Source: Eubacteriaceae bacterium
GTDB taxonomy: Bacteria; Bacillota; Clostridia; Eubacteriales; Alkalibacteraceae
Direction of reading: 5' to 3'
Assembly: GCA_003446375.1 (NCBI GenBank)
Contig: DMAW01000180.1
Span: 1 to 13,476 of the forward strand
DNA: 13,476 nucleotides
Made by a program: the position numbers and the translations under genes
Notes under the pieces: model-generated
Told to the model about the DNA's origin: nothing
The model's database searches: none
The model's input: the letters and a program-made list of their open reading frames with translations, nothing else
Shown here: positions 7,799-13,476 of the stretch, in pieces
Numbering within the stretch: the first letter of the stretch is position 1
Layout: each line of letters opens with the position of its first letter

Positions 7799-8741
7799 CC
7801 AGCTCCTTTTCGAGAAGACCATTTTCCATCAGGAATTCAGCGTAATTTCCCCAAACTTCCGACTTCATTACTCCCCACCGGTCAGTTCCTTTCATATACT
7901 CCTCAGCAAGAAATTTCTGACTCTCTACTACCAGTTCTTCAGCCAGTTCCGGCGCGTATTTAAGCAATATTTCAGCAGCTTCTTCAGGATTTTCAATTGA
8001 ATAGAGATATCCTTTTTCAACAGCCCTTAGAAAAGATTCTACTTTTTCCGGATTGTTTTCGATGGTATCGTTATTGGCGACTAGAATTGGAGTATAATAA
8101 TTAAGCGCTTCATCCAGATCCTTTATATCTACATAATTAAGCTCTATTCCTCTAAGTCTGGCTTCTATTGCAGTCCATCCTTCAAATATCCATACCAAGT
8201 CTATTTCTTTTTCAGTAGCTGCAAAGAAATCATCCGTACCTATATTTGTATTTGTAAGCTTGTCATAGTCTGCTCCCGCACTTGTCATGATCGCTTTGAG
8301 TATAGCTTCTTCGGAAGGAGAGCCCCATCCTCCGTAAACTTTGCCTTCAAAATCCATAACTGTTTCGATATTTGCAGTTTTTCTAGATGCAAATCCAGAA
8401 GTGTTGTTTTGAATAATTGTCGCAATTGCTTTCACAGGAAGAGGATCTTCGCTTGTTAGCGCATAAGTTACATCTTCCTGGTATGTCACTCCAAAGTCTC
8501 CTTGTCCTGTTGCTACTAGCGTCGTTGATGAACCCTCCATGGGCTGGATGATATCTACATCCAAACCTTCGTCTTCAAAGTAACCATTTTCCAAGGCTAC
8601 ATAAAGTCCCGTATGATTTGTATTTGGAGTCCAATCGAGTATTACCGTGGTCTTTTCGCCGACTTTTTCGTCGACTTCTCCGCTACAACCTGCCAGTATA
8701 ATAGCTGTAGCCAACATGATGCTAATAAATATTTTTTTCAT
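7758..8741 (-). CDS. thiY: lipoprotein substrate-binding protein, NMT1/THI5-like (ThiY-type)
   Basis: A 327-residue extracytoplasmic binding protein. The N-terminus is a lipoprotein signal: MKK, a hydrophobic stretch, then the lipobox Leu16-Ala-Gly-Cys19, so the mature protein is lipid-anchored at Cys19. The body is NMT1/THI5-like: ILDWTPNTNHTGLYVALENG, YFEDEGLDVDIIQP, QGDFGVTYQEDVTYAL, and a glycine-rich YGGWGSPSEEA loop. The opening DWTPNTNH segment is characteristic of pyrimidine-precursor binding proteins of ThiXYZ systems, which bind hydroxymethylpyrimidine or formylaminopyrimidine. The ATG at 8741 follows GAGGAA and lies one base after the permease stop. An ATG 12 bases earlier is the alternative. 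The family is certain; the exact ligand is inferred. Confidence 0.9.
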   Translation of the reverse strand: MKKIFISIMLATAIILAGCSGEVDEKVGEKTTVILDWTPNTNHTGLYVALENGYFEDEGLDVDIIQPMEGSSTTLVATGQGDFGVTYQEDVTYALTSEDPLPVKAIATIIQNNTSGFASRKTANIETVMDFEGKVYGGWGSPSEEAILKAIMTSAGADYDKLTNTNIGTDDFFAATEKEIDLVWIFEGWTAIEARLRGIELNYVDIKDLDEALNYYTPILVANNDTIENNPEKVESFLRAVEKGYLYSIENPEEAAEILLKYAPELAEELVVESQKFLAEEYMKGTDRWGVMKSEVWGNYAEFLMENGLLEKELDVDDAFTNEFLPE

Positions 8742-8742
8742 T

Positions 8743-9510
8743 TTATTCCTCATCCCTTTCTGTTTGCCAATGCAAAACTTTAATTCCTATGAATTCTATG
8801 GCATATATGATCAATATGCTCATTATGACAATAACTAATATAGAGGCGAATACTCTATCTAAGGCATACGCATTCTTAGCTCTGAGCATGTAGACTCCAA
8901 TTCCTCTGTCTCCTCCGAGCCATTCTCCTATGACTGCTGACATTATCATATATGTAGCAGCTATTTTCAGTCCGGAAAAAAAATGAACCATTGAAAAAGG
9001 CAGTTTCAAATGATAGAAAATCTGAAGTTTTGTAGCTTTCATCGTCTTAAAAAGCCTTAAGTAATCGTCATCTATGCTTTCCATTCCATGTACCAGGCTT
9101 ATTACTATTGGAAAAAAGCATACTATTACTACTATTATGATCTTTGGCAATGTTCCAAACCCAAACCATATTATCAAAAGAGGCGCTATTGCGATTATTG
9201 GCACTGTCTGGGAAATGACCAGCAATGGATATAATGCCTTTTTAATTATCTCGAAACTATCCATGACTATTGCTAAAACAAAAGCCAACCCAATAGAAAA
9301 CCCAAAACCTATAAATGATGCATACAATGTTCTTGAGGAATGGAACCTGATCAAATCGAAATCTCGTATTAAAGCCGACGCAATTTTTGTAGGAGACGGC
9401 AAAATGTAGCCTGGGACATTTCTAAAGTCTACTATTAATTGCCACAGCACCAAAGTTATGATTACTCCAACTATAGGGTATATCCTATCTGTATTTATAT
9501 ATTTTTTCAT
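8743..9510 (-). CDS. thiX: ABC transporter permease, ThiX-type
   Basis: A 255-residue inner-membrane permease of the binding-protein-dependent family, with about six hydrophobic segments. The first is near residues 12-27 (IVGVIITLVLWQLIV). The cytoplasmic EAA-type coupling loop is in YLRLFKTMKATKLQIFYHL, where it would contact the ThiZ-like ATPase, and GEWLGGDRGIGVYML is typical of the SsuC/TauC/ThiX group. I chose the ATG at 9510, which overlaps the end of the thiamin-binding protein gene by 26 bases. In-frame ATGs at 9525 and 9537 would add residues upstream and have no better ribosome binding site. It is the third gene of the TPP-riboswitch operon. Confidence 0.87.
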   Translation of the reverse strand: MKKYINTDRIYPIVGVIITLVLWQLIVDFRNVPGYILPSPTKIASALIRDFDLIRFHSSRTLYASFIGFGFSIGLAFVLAIVMDSFEIIKKALYPLLVISQTVPIIAIAPLLIIWFGFGTLPKIIIVVIVCFFPIVISLVHGMESIDDDYLRLFKTMKATKLQIFYHLKLPFSMVHFFSGLKIAATYMIMSAVIGEWLGGDRGIGVYMLRAKNAYALDRVFASILVIVIMSILIIYAIEFIGIKVLHWQTERDEE

Positions 9511-9778
9511 CCATTGTGACCCCATTTTTTTTGGCATCTATCTTAACTACGGAAACCACCCTTTCGGCACCATGTTCAAAGACTATTTCATGGCATTTTT
9601 TAACTATCTCCATAAGGACATCGTATTCTCCTTCCATTGTCGTTTCCATAGGACCTACGATGTATTTGACCCCGGTAGATTGTATATATTCGATAGCCTT
9701 GTCTACCACATCGTAAATTTTATTTTCCGGTACTGCAGGTAATATTTGAAGACTGACATTTACATTTTTCATAATCAT
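9485..9778 (-). CDS. MTH1187/YkoF-type thiamin-binding protein (DUF77)
   Basis: A 97-residue protein that fits the MTH1187 family: an N-terminal strand VNVSLQILPAV, the PVxxxxIYDVVDKAIEYI-like helix, the conserved VGPMETTMEGEYDVLMEIV, and a C-terminal strand VVSVVKID. Family members are small ferredoxin-fold proteins that bind thiamin or related pyrimidines. YkoF of Bacillus holds two such domains and accompanies the YkoEDC transporter. There is no signal peptide, so this one should be cytoplasmic. The ATG at 9778 overlaps the TatD-like stop (ATGA), with AAAGGA just upstream; a second ATG two codons later is possible. It sits between the hydrolase and the permease, suggesting it binds the imported compound or senses thiamin. 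Ligand and role are inferred. Confidence 0.85.
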   Translation of the reverse strand: MIMKNVNVSLQILPAVPENKIYDVVDKAIEYIQSTGVKYIVGPMETTMEGEYDVLMEIVKKCHEIVFEHGAERVVSVVKIDAKKNGVTMDEKIYKYR

Positions 9779-10530
9779 TCTTTCCTTTCTTTAAATAAAT
9801 TTAATTTTTTAATAAAATTGGAATTTATGATATCACGCATTTTTTCAACTTCCGTGTTTTTAATTTCTGCTATTGATCTTACTATATTTTTAACTTCGTC
9901 CGGATATCCGTATTTGCCATTTATCCAGACTAATGAATTCGGTCCGTCTGTTTCCGTCAATAAAAGCTCAGAAGGAACCAGCTTGATTAGCTCTCTAGTT
10001 GCCTTTGAAATCCCCGCATCGACGCTTACAGTAAAAGAGCAGCCTAAATCAATCATTTTTTTTAGAATATCAATTTCTCCGCTATACCAATGAATTATCG
10101 GCGAAATGACATTATATGACTTTAAAAGCCTTAATACATCATTTTCTGCACCTTTTGTGTGAATATTGGATACCTTTCCGTAAAGTCGACATCTATCAAG
10201 CATATGCTCAAAAACTTCATACTGTGCAGGGTAATTTTCCTTGTTTGTATCCCAGTAAAAATCCAGTCCAATTTCACCGATGCATGCTGCTTCACTGATC
10301 AACTTATCACATTCACCCAACATGTCCAAATTTTCTGCGGCTTTCCATGGGTGTATTCCAAATGCAGGGATTATAAACTCACTGGAGCTTGAGATCTCTT
10401 TTGTAAATCTATAGGATGCTATATCCATGCTGCATCCTAAGGTTAATATGCGTTCACCATTTATTATTTTTAAAGCCGTGCCTATGTTTTCTTTAAACTG
10501 GTCCAAATGAGCGTGGGCATCTATATACAT
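9775..10530 (-). CDS. TatD-family metal-dependent hydrolase of the thiamin operon
   Basis: A 251-residue TIM-barrel hydrolase of the TatD family. The metal ligands are all present: His6 and His8 in DAHAHLD, Glu86 in IGEIGLDFYWD, His124 in NIHTKGA, His147 in IIHWYSG and Asp195 in TETDGPNS. Several pocket residues differ from typical TatD DNases, which usually have IHxRxA, HCFSG and ETDAPYL-like sequences. That argues for another substrate. The ATG at 10530 has TGGAGG four bases upstream. The frame stays open to 10626, but that part is the riboswitch attenuator and aptamer, so the longer start is rejected. It is the first gene behind the TPP riboswitch and overlaps the thiamin-binding gene by 4 bases. 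I infer a hydrolytic step in salvage of a thiamin breakdown product. General TatD nuclease activity remains possible. Confidence 0.85.
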   Translation of the reverse strand: MYIDAHAHLDQFKENIGTALKIINGERILTLGCSMDIASYRFTKEISSSSEFIIPAFGIHPWKAAENLDMLGECDKLISEAACIGEIGLDFYWDTNKENYPAQYEVFEHMLDRCRLYGKVSNIHTKGAENDVLRLLKSYNVISPIIHWYSGEIDILKKMIDLGCSFTVSVDAGISKATRELIKLVPSELLLTETDGPNSLVWINGKYGYPDEVKNIVRSIAEIKNTEVEKMRDIINSNFIKKLNLFKERKE

Positions 10531-10543
10531 AAATCCTCCAATA

Positions 10544-10572
10544 CAAAAAAGCACCGTAAAATTACAGTGCTT
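10544..10572 (-). terminator. riboswitch-controlled intrinsic terminator (attenuator)
   Basis: On the minus strand, AAGCACTGTA and TACGGTGCTT form a 10-bp stem with one U-G pair and a four-base loop, followed by six T. It lies between the TPP aptamer and the ribosome binding site of the TatD-like gene, the usual place for a transcription-terminating expression platform. Confidence 0.85.
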
Positions 10573-10589
10573 GGGCAGACAACTAAAAA

Positions 10590-10675
10590 AGCTTTCCTCC
10601 GGCAGTTCTAACCGCATCAGGTTCAAAGGGTTAAAGTTCTACTTTTCTCAGCCTTCAAGGCACCCCCAGCACGTG
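10590..10675 (-). ncRNA. TPP riboswitch (THI element)
   Basis: On the minus strand the conserved THI-box segments appear in order: GGGGGTGCC, a short hairpin ending in GGCTGAGA, then ACCC, GAACCTGATGCGGTT, and ACTGCCGGAGGAAAGC. CTGAGA and ACCTGAT are the pyrimidine- and pyrophosphate-sensing cores of the aptamer. Downstream is an intrinsic terminator, so it should switch the operon off when thiamin pyrophosphate is plentiful. The 5' arm GTGCTGGG (10665-10672) can instead pair with CCCAAGCAC (10567-10575), the 5' arm of the terminator, which would serve as the antiterminator in low TPP. Confidence 0.95.
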
Positions 10676-10694
10676 TGTATATTTTATTAAAAGT

Positions 10695-10723
10695 AGTATA
10701 TCACATGGGACTCTTTTCTACAA
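10695..10723 (-). promoter_or_regulatory. promoter of the TPP-riboswitch operon
   Basis: On the minus strand, TTGTAG (10718-10723) and TATACT (10695-10700) are separated by 17 bases. Transcription would start near 10688, just upstream of the aptamer. The -35 is a weak match, but the -10 and spacing are good. The -35 lies inside a perfect inverted repeat TCTACA-AGCA-TGTAGA at 10717-10732. Confidence 0.65.
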
Positions 10724-10782
10724 GCATGTAGATTCCACTTGTATTAAGCCATATGTTTATTTTTGTATATTTTCACATTCCA

Positions 10783-10811
10783 TTGACAAATTTGCGATAA
10801 AAGTCTAATAT
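10783..10811 (+). promoter_or_regulatory. sigma-A-type promoter for the SulP transporter gene
   Basis: Consensus -35 TTGACA (10783-10788), 17-base spacer and -10 TAATAT (10806-10811). The predicted leader is about 45 bases, ending in an AAAGGAG ribosome binding site. It diverges from the thiamin operon promoter; about 60 bases separate the two -35 elements. Confidence 0.8.
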
Positions 10812-10864
10812 TATATCGCGTATAAAAAGTAAAAAAACAAAGAAATCCCAAAGGAGATGCTTAA

Positions 10865-12550
10865 ATGTTTCAACCAAAGCTCTTTACACTTATTGCCCAA
10901 AAAAATCCTTCTATCAACAAAAAACAGATTGCAAATGATATAGTCTCCGGCATAATAGTAGCAATTATAGCTCTTCCTCTATCCATAGCTTTGGGAATAG
11001 CCTCAGGAGTAGAACCAGAAAAAGGTCTGGTAACCGCAGTCATTGCAGGCTTTTTAATATCTTTTTTAGGTGGAAGCCGGGTACAAATCGGAGGCCCTAC
11101 CGGCGCTTTTGTAGTAATCGTCTACGGAATAATCGAACAATTCGGAATTGAAGGACTTACTGTCGCTACTGTTATGGCAGGAATATTTATGATATTATTT
11201 GGTGCTCTTCAATTTGGCAGCATAATAAAATACATTCCCTATCCCATTACCACAGGCTTTACATCCGGAATAGCCGTAGTTTTGTTTTCAACTCAAATAA
11301 AAGACTTTTTAGGCCTTGAAATATCTGACGTTCCTTCTGAATTTTTTGAAAAATGGAACTCGTATCTATCAAATCTTGATACCATAAGCCTGCCTACGGC
11401 TTTTATAGGTATCCTCTCTTTGCTTATTATTGCCTTTTGGCCAAAATTAAATAAAACCATACCCGGTTCTTTAGTTGCTCTTATAGCCTCTACATTGGCT
11501 GTAACTGCTTTCAACCTGCCCGTTTTAACCATAGGAGATCATTTTGGCGAGATTTCCAGCAAGGTAACTATGATAGATATTTCTAATATCGATCTTTCGT
11601 TTTCTTCGATAAGGATTTTGATTCCTCCTGCCCTTACGATTGCTTTTTTGGCAAGCATCGAATCACTTCTTTCGGCCGTGGTGGCAGATGGCATGATTGG
11701 CAAGAAACATAGGTCAAATACTGAATTGATCGCCCAAGGAATTGCAAATATCGGCTCTGCTTTTTTTGGGGGCATACCGGCAACAGGTGCGATTGCCAGA
11801 ACTGCTGCTAACGTAAAAAACGGAGGAAGGACTCCTATAGCAGGAATCGTGCACGCTCTATTCCTGCTGCTGATAATGAAGCTTTTCATGCCTCTTGCAA
11901 AGCTTATTCCCATGACATCACTGGGAGCGGTGCTTTTAGTCGTAGCTTACAACATGAGCGAGTGGCGATCTTTCAAAGGTCTTTTGCGTTCTACTAAAAG
12001 CGATATCACCGTCTTGCTTGTTACTTTTACCTTAACCGTGGTTTTTGACCTTGTAATCGCCATACAAGTGGGAATGCTGGCTGCAATGCTGTTGTTCGTC
12101 AAAAGAATGGCAGACAGCACTCAAGTCGCCAACACCGGCATCATGTATAAAAATATCTTGGATGATGAAGATGATGAAAATCTGGAATTGAAAAATGAAA
12201 GCCACGAATATCTCGGTTCCAAAATATTGATTTATGATATAAACGGACCTTTGTTCTTTGGAGCGGCCAATACATTTATGGATATATTAAACGAACTCAA
12301 CACTCATACTGAATTTTTGATTCTGAGAATGAATAATGTCCCCAATATGGATGCGACAGCACTAGATGCCCTTAAGAGAATCCATAAAAGGTGCATCAAG
12401 GAAAAAACCGAACTCTATTATAGCGAAGTTAATCCACAACCATTAAAATTGTTGAAAGTATCAGGATATTTAAAGGCAGTCGGTGATGACAAATTGTTTG
12501 GCTCCGTTGACGAAGCTGTAAAATCTGCTGTTTCAAAACTTAAAGCATGA
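10865..12550 (+). CDS. SulP-family inorganic anion transporter with STAS domain
   Basis: A 561-residue SulP (SLC26-type) membrane transporter. The N-terminal three quarters contains many hydrophobic spans. The SulP start pattern is visible in DIVSGIIVAIIALPLSIALG (residues 25-44), GGPTGAFVVIV and YPITTGFTSGIAV, with GGIPATGAIARTAANVKNGG in the second half. A short acidic linker (DDEDDE) leads to a C-terminal STAS domain from about residue 450 to 558, which includes NMDATALDALKRIH (the Asp-Ala-Thr in place of the regulatory Asp-Ser type). Family members carry sulfate, bicarbonate or dicarboxylates, and nothing nearby identifies the substrate. The ATG follows AAAGGAG at 8 bases. The gene has its own promoter and terminator, so it is monocistronic. 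The family is certain; the substrate is unknown. Confidence 0.93.
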   Translation: MFQPKLFTLIAQKNPSINKKQIANDIVSGIIVAIIALPLSIALGIASGVEPEKGLVTAVIAGFLISFLGGSRVQIGGPTGAFVVIVYGIIEQFGIEGLTVATVMAGIFMILFGALQFGSIIKYIPYPITTGFTSGIAVVLFSTQIKDFLGLEISDVPSEFFEKWNSYLSNLDTISLPTAFIGILSLLIIAFWPKLNKTIPGSLVALIASTLAVTAFNLPVLTIGDHFGEISSKVTMIDISNIDLSFSSIRILIPPALTIAFLASIESLLSAVVADGMIGKKHRSNTELIAQGIANIGSAFFGGIPATGAIARTAANVKNGGRTPIAGIVHALFLLLIMKLFMPLAKLIPMTSLGAVLLVVAYNMSEWRSFKGLLRSTKSDITVLLVTFTLTVVFDLVIAIQVGMLAAMLLFVKRMADSTQVANTGIMYKNILDDEDDENLELKNESHEYLGSKILIYDINGPLFFGAANTFMDILNELNTHTEFLILRMNNVPNMDATALDALKRIHKRCIKEKTELYYSEVNPQPLKLLKVSGYLKAVGDDKLFGSVDEAVKSAVSKLKA

Positions 12551-12565
12551 CCAATGTGACTTTAT

Positions 12566-12602
12566 AAAGCCTAGCCAGTAAATTAAGCTGCTAGGTTTTT
12601 TA
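12566..12602 (+). terminator. intrinsic terminator after the SulP gene
   Basis: AAGCCTAGC and GCTAGGTTT form a 9-bp stem with one G-U pair and a 14-base loop, followed by a T run. It starts 16 bases after the SulP stop codon. Confidence 0.8.
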
Positions 12603-12663
12603 TATATTAGGACTATGTTTCATTATATTTTGGGTAGAAATAAATATATGCCATCAGATTCTA

Positions 12664-12692
12664 TTGACAAAGAATTTTATTGGGAATATAAT
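12664..12692 (+). promoter_or_regulatory. consensus promoter for the ABC exporter gene
   Basis: Perfect TTGACA (12664-12669) and TATAAT (12687-12692) with a 17-base spacer. Such a strong promoter for an exporter suggests repressor control, and a candidate operator lies immediately downstream. Confidence 0.88.
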
Positions 12693-12693
12693 A

Positions 12694-12707
12694 TGACTAA
12701 CAAGTCA
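12694..12707 (+). promoter_or_regulatory. candidate repressor operator at the ABC exporter start site
   Basis: Perfect inverted repeat TGACT-AACA-AGTCA beginning one base after the -10 hexamer, covering the expected transcription start. A related GAC...GTC motif follows at about 12711-12718 (GACCAGTC). The position fits a TetR-like repressor site, but no regulator gene is in the window. Confidence 0.45.
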
Positions 12708-12748
12708 CATGACCAGTCGGACACATTCTATTCTGAGGAGGAATTGCT

Positions 12749-13476
12749 ATGATAACAGTGAAAAATCTTTATCATTCATATGAAAAAAACGATGTATATG
12801 CAGTAAAAGATGTCAACTTTGAAGTTGAAAAAGGTGAAGTTTTCGGTTTTCTAGGTCCATCGGGAGCCGGAAAATCAACTACACAGGGAATACTGACAGG
12901 TCTTCTTCCCTTGCAAAAGGGCGAAGCAACAGTCGCCGGCTGCGACATGCACAAACCAGAAAGAAGCATGTTCAACAAAATAGGAGTCTCATTTGAACAG
13001 TCCAATGTTTACGGCAAGCTGACAGCCTTGGAAAACTTAAAATTTTATCAAAAACTATTCGATGTAGACACAGTCGATCCAATGAAGCTTTTGGAGATTG
13101 CCGGACTTGACCATGTAGCAAATAAGAAAGCTGGTGATTTTTCCAAAGGCATGAAGCACCGTTTGACCTTTGTAAGAAGCATGCTGAACAATCCACAACT
13201 TTGGTTCTTAGATGAACCCACGACAGGACTCGACCCTGCTATAGCCAGTAAAATAAAAGATATCATAAAAGAACAAAATTCAAAAGGAACCACTGTTTTT
13301 TTGACTACCCACAATATGTTCGTAGCCGATGAGCTTTGTGATAGAGTAGCTTTCATAATTGACGGCGTCATAAAACTCATCGATTCTCCAAGAAATCTAA
13401 AGCTTAAATACGGCGAGAAAATGGTAGCCGTAGATCATGTTGTAGATGGAAAAACCGTAAAGGAAAAACTGTCTTT
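12749..13476 (+). CDS. ABC-2-type exporter ATPase, C-terminus cut by the window edge
   Basis: Partial: 242 codons are open to the right edge with no stop. It has Walker A GPSGAGKST at 36-44, Q-loop Gln84 in SFEQSNVY, Walker B LWFLDEP at 151-157, TGLD D-loop at 159-162 and switch histidine His188 in FLTTHNM. The signature is FSKGM (131-135), not LSGGQ; this degenerate form is usual in ABC-2 drug and bacteriocin-type exporter ATPases. The start is an ATG with GAGGAGGAA just upstream. An ABC-2 permease gene is expected next, beyond the window. The strong promoter plus operator-like repeat suggests an inducible efflux or resistance system. The substrate cannot be predicted. Confidence 0.9.
   Translation, partial: MITVKNLYHSYEKNDVYAVKDVNFEVEKGEVFGFLGPSGAGKSTTQGILTGLLPLQKGEATVAGCDMHKPERSMFNKIGVSFEQSNVYGKLTALENLKFYQKLFDVDTVDPMKLLEIAGLDHVANKKAGDFSKGMKHRLTFVRSMLNNPQLWFLDEPTTGLDPAIASKIKDIIKEQNSKGTTVFLTTHNMFVADELCDRVAFIIDGVIKLIDSPRNLKLKYGEKMVAVDHVVDGKTVKEKLS

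Noticed and set aside
10531..10626. N-terminal extension of 32 codons on the TatD-like frame
   Set aside because: This stretch is the riboswitch aptamer 3' part and the attenuator hairpin. A strong TGGAGG site sits directly before the ATG at 10530, and the protein from there starts with the expected DAHAH motif.
11539..11913. 124-codon open frame on the minus strand
   Set aside because: It lies wholly inside the SulP gene in antisense and has a low-complexity, shadow-like composition.
1..13476. Mobile elements, CRISPR arrays, tRNA or defence systems
   Set aside because: No transposase, integrase, direct-repeat array, tRNA-like cloverleaf or defence-type protein could be seen on either strand; all real genes belong to metabolism or transport.

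Overview
The window looks like a chromosomal segment from a low-GC, clostridia-like Firmicute. The DNA is AT-rich, genes have strong AGGAGG-type ribosome binding sites, promoters are sigma-A-like, and intrinsic terminators are T-rich. The tetrapyrrole gene order, the YutG-type phosphatase and the TPP-riboswitch attenuator also fit that group. No tRNA, rRNA, insertion sequence, CRISPR array or phage gene was seen.

Left third (1-5800, all minus strand): a tightly packed tetrapyrrole operon, transcribed hemA, precorrin-2 dehydrogenase, hemC, a cobA-hemD fusion, hemB, hemL (hemL runs off the left edge). Together these make glutamate-1-semialdehyde, 5-aminolevulinate, porphobilinogen, uroporphyrinogen III, precorrin-2 and sirohydrochlorin, the precursors of siroheme and cobalamin. 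Neighbouring reading frames overlap or lie within 13 bases of each other, which suggests translational coupling. An extended -10 promoter lies just upstream of hemA.

Centre (5803-7013, minus strand): a two-gene unit with its own near-consensus promoter and a terminator. It encodes an HD-domain hydrolase and a YutG/PgpA-type phosphatidylglycerophosphatase.

Thiamin block (7019-10723, minus strand): a TPP riboswitch with a terminator-type expression platform precedes a five-gene operon. The genes are a TatD-family metal-dependent hydrolase, a small MTH1187/YkoF-type thiamin-binding protein, and a ThiX-ThiY-ThiZ-type ABC importer (permease, lipoprotein NMT1/THI5-like binding protein, ATPase). 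The operon ends at a terminator overlapping the last stop codon. It reads as a pyrimidine or thiamin-breakdown-product salvage operon. The TatD-like enzyme is the most interesting unknown: it sits first behind the riboswitch, and no thiamin-pathway role is established for it here.

Right end (10783-13476, plus strand): a divergently transcribed SulP-family anion transporter with a C-terminal STAS domain, with its own promoter and terminator. Next comes a consensus promoter with a candidate operator, then an ABC-2-type exporter ATPase cut by the right edge.
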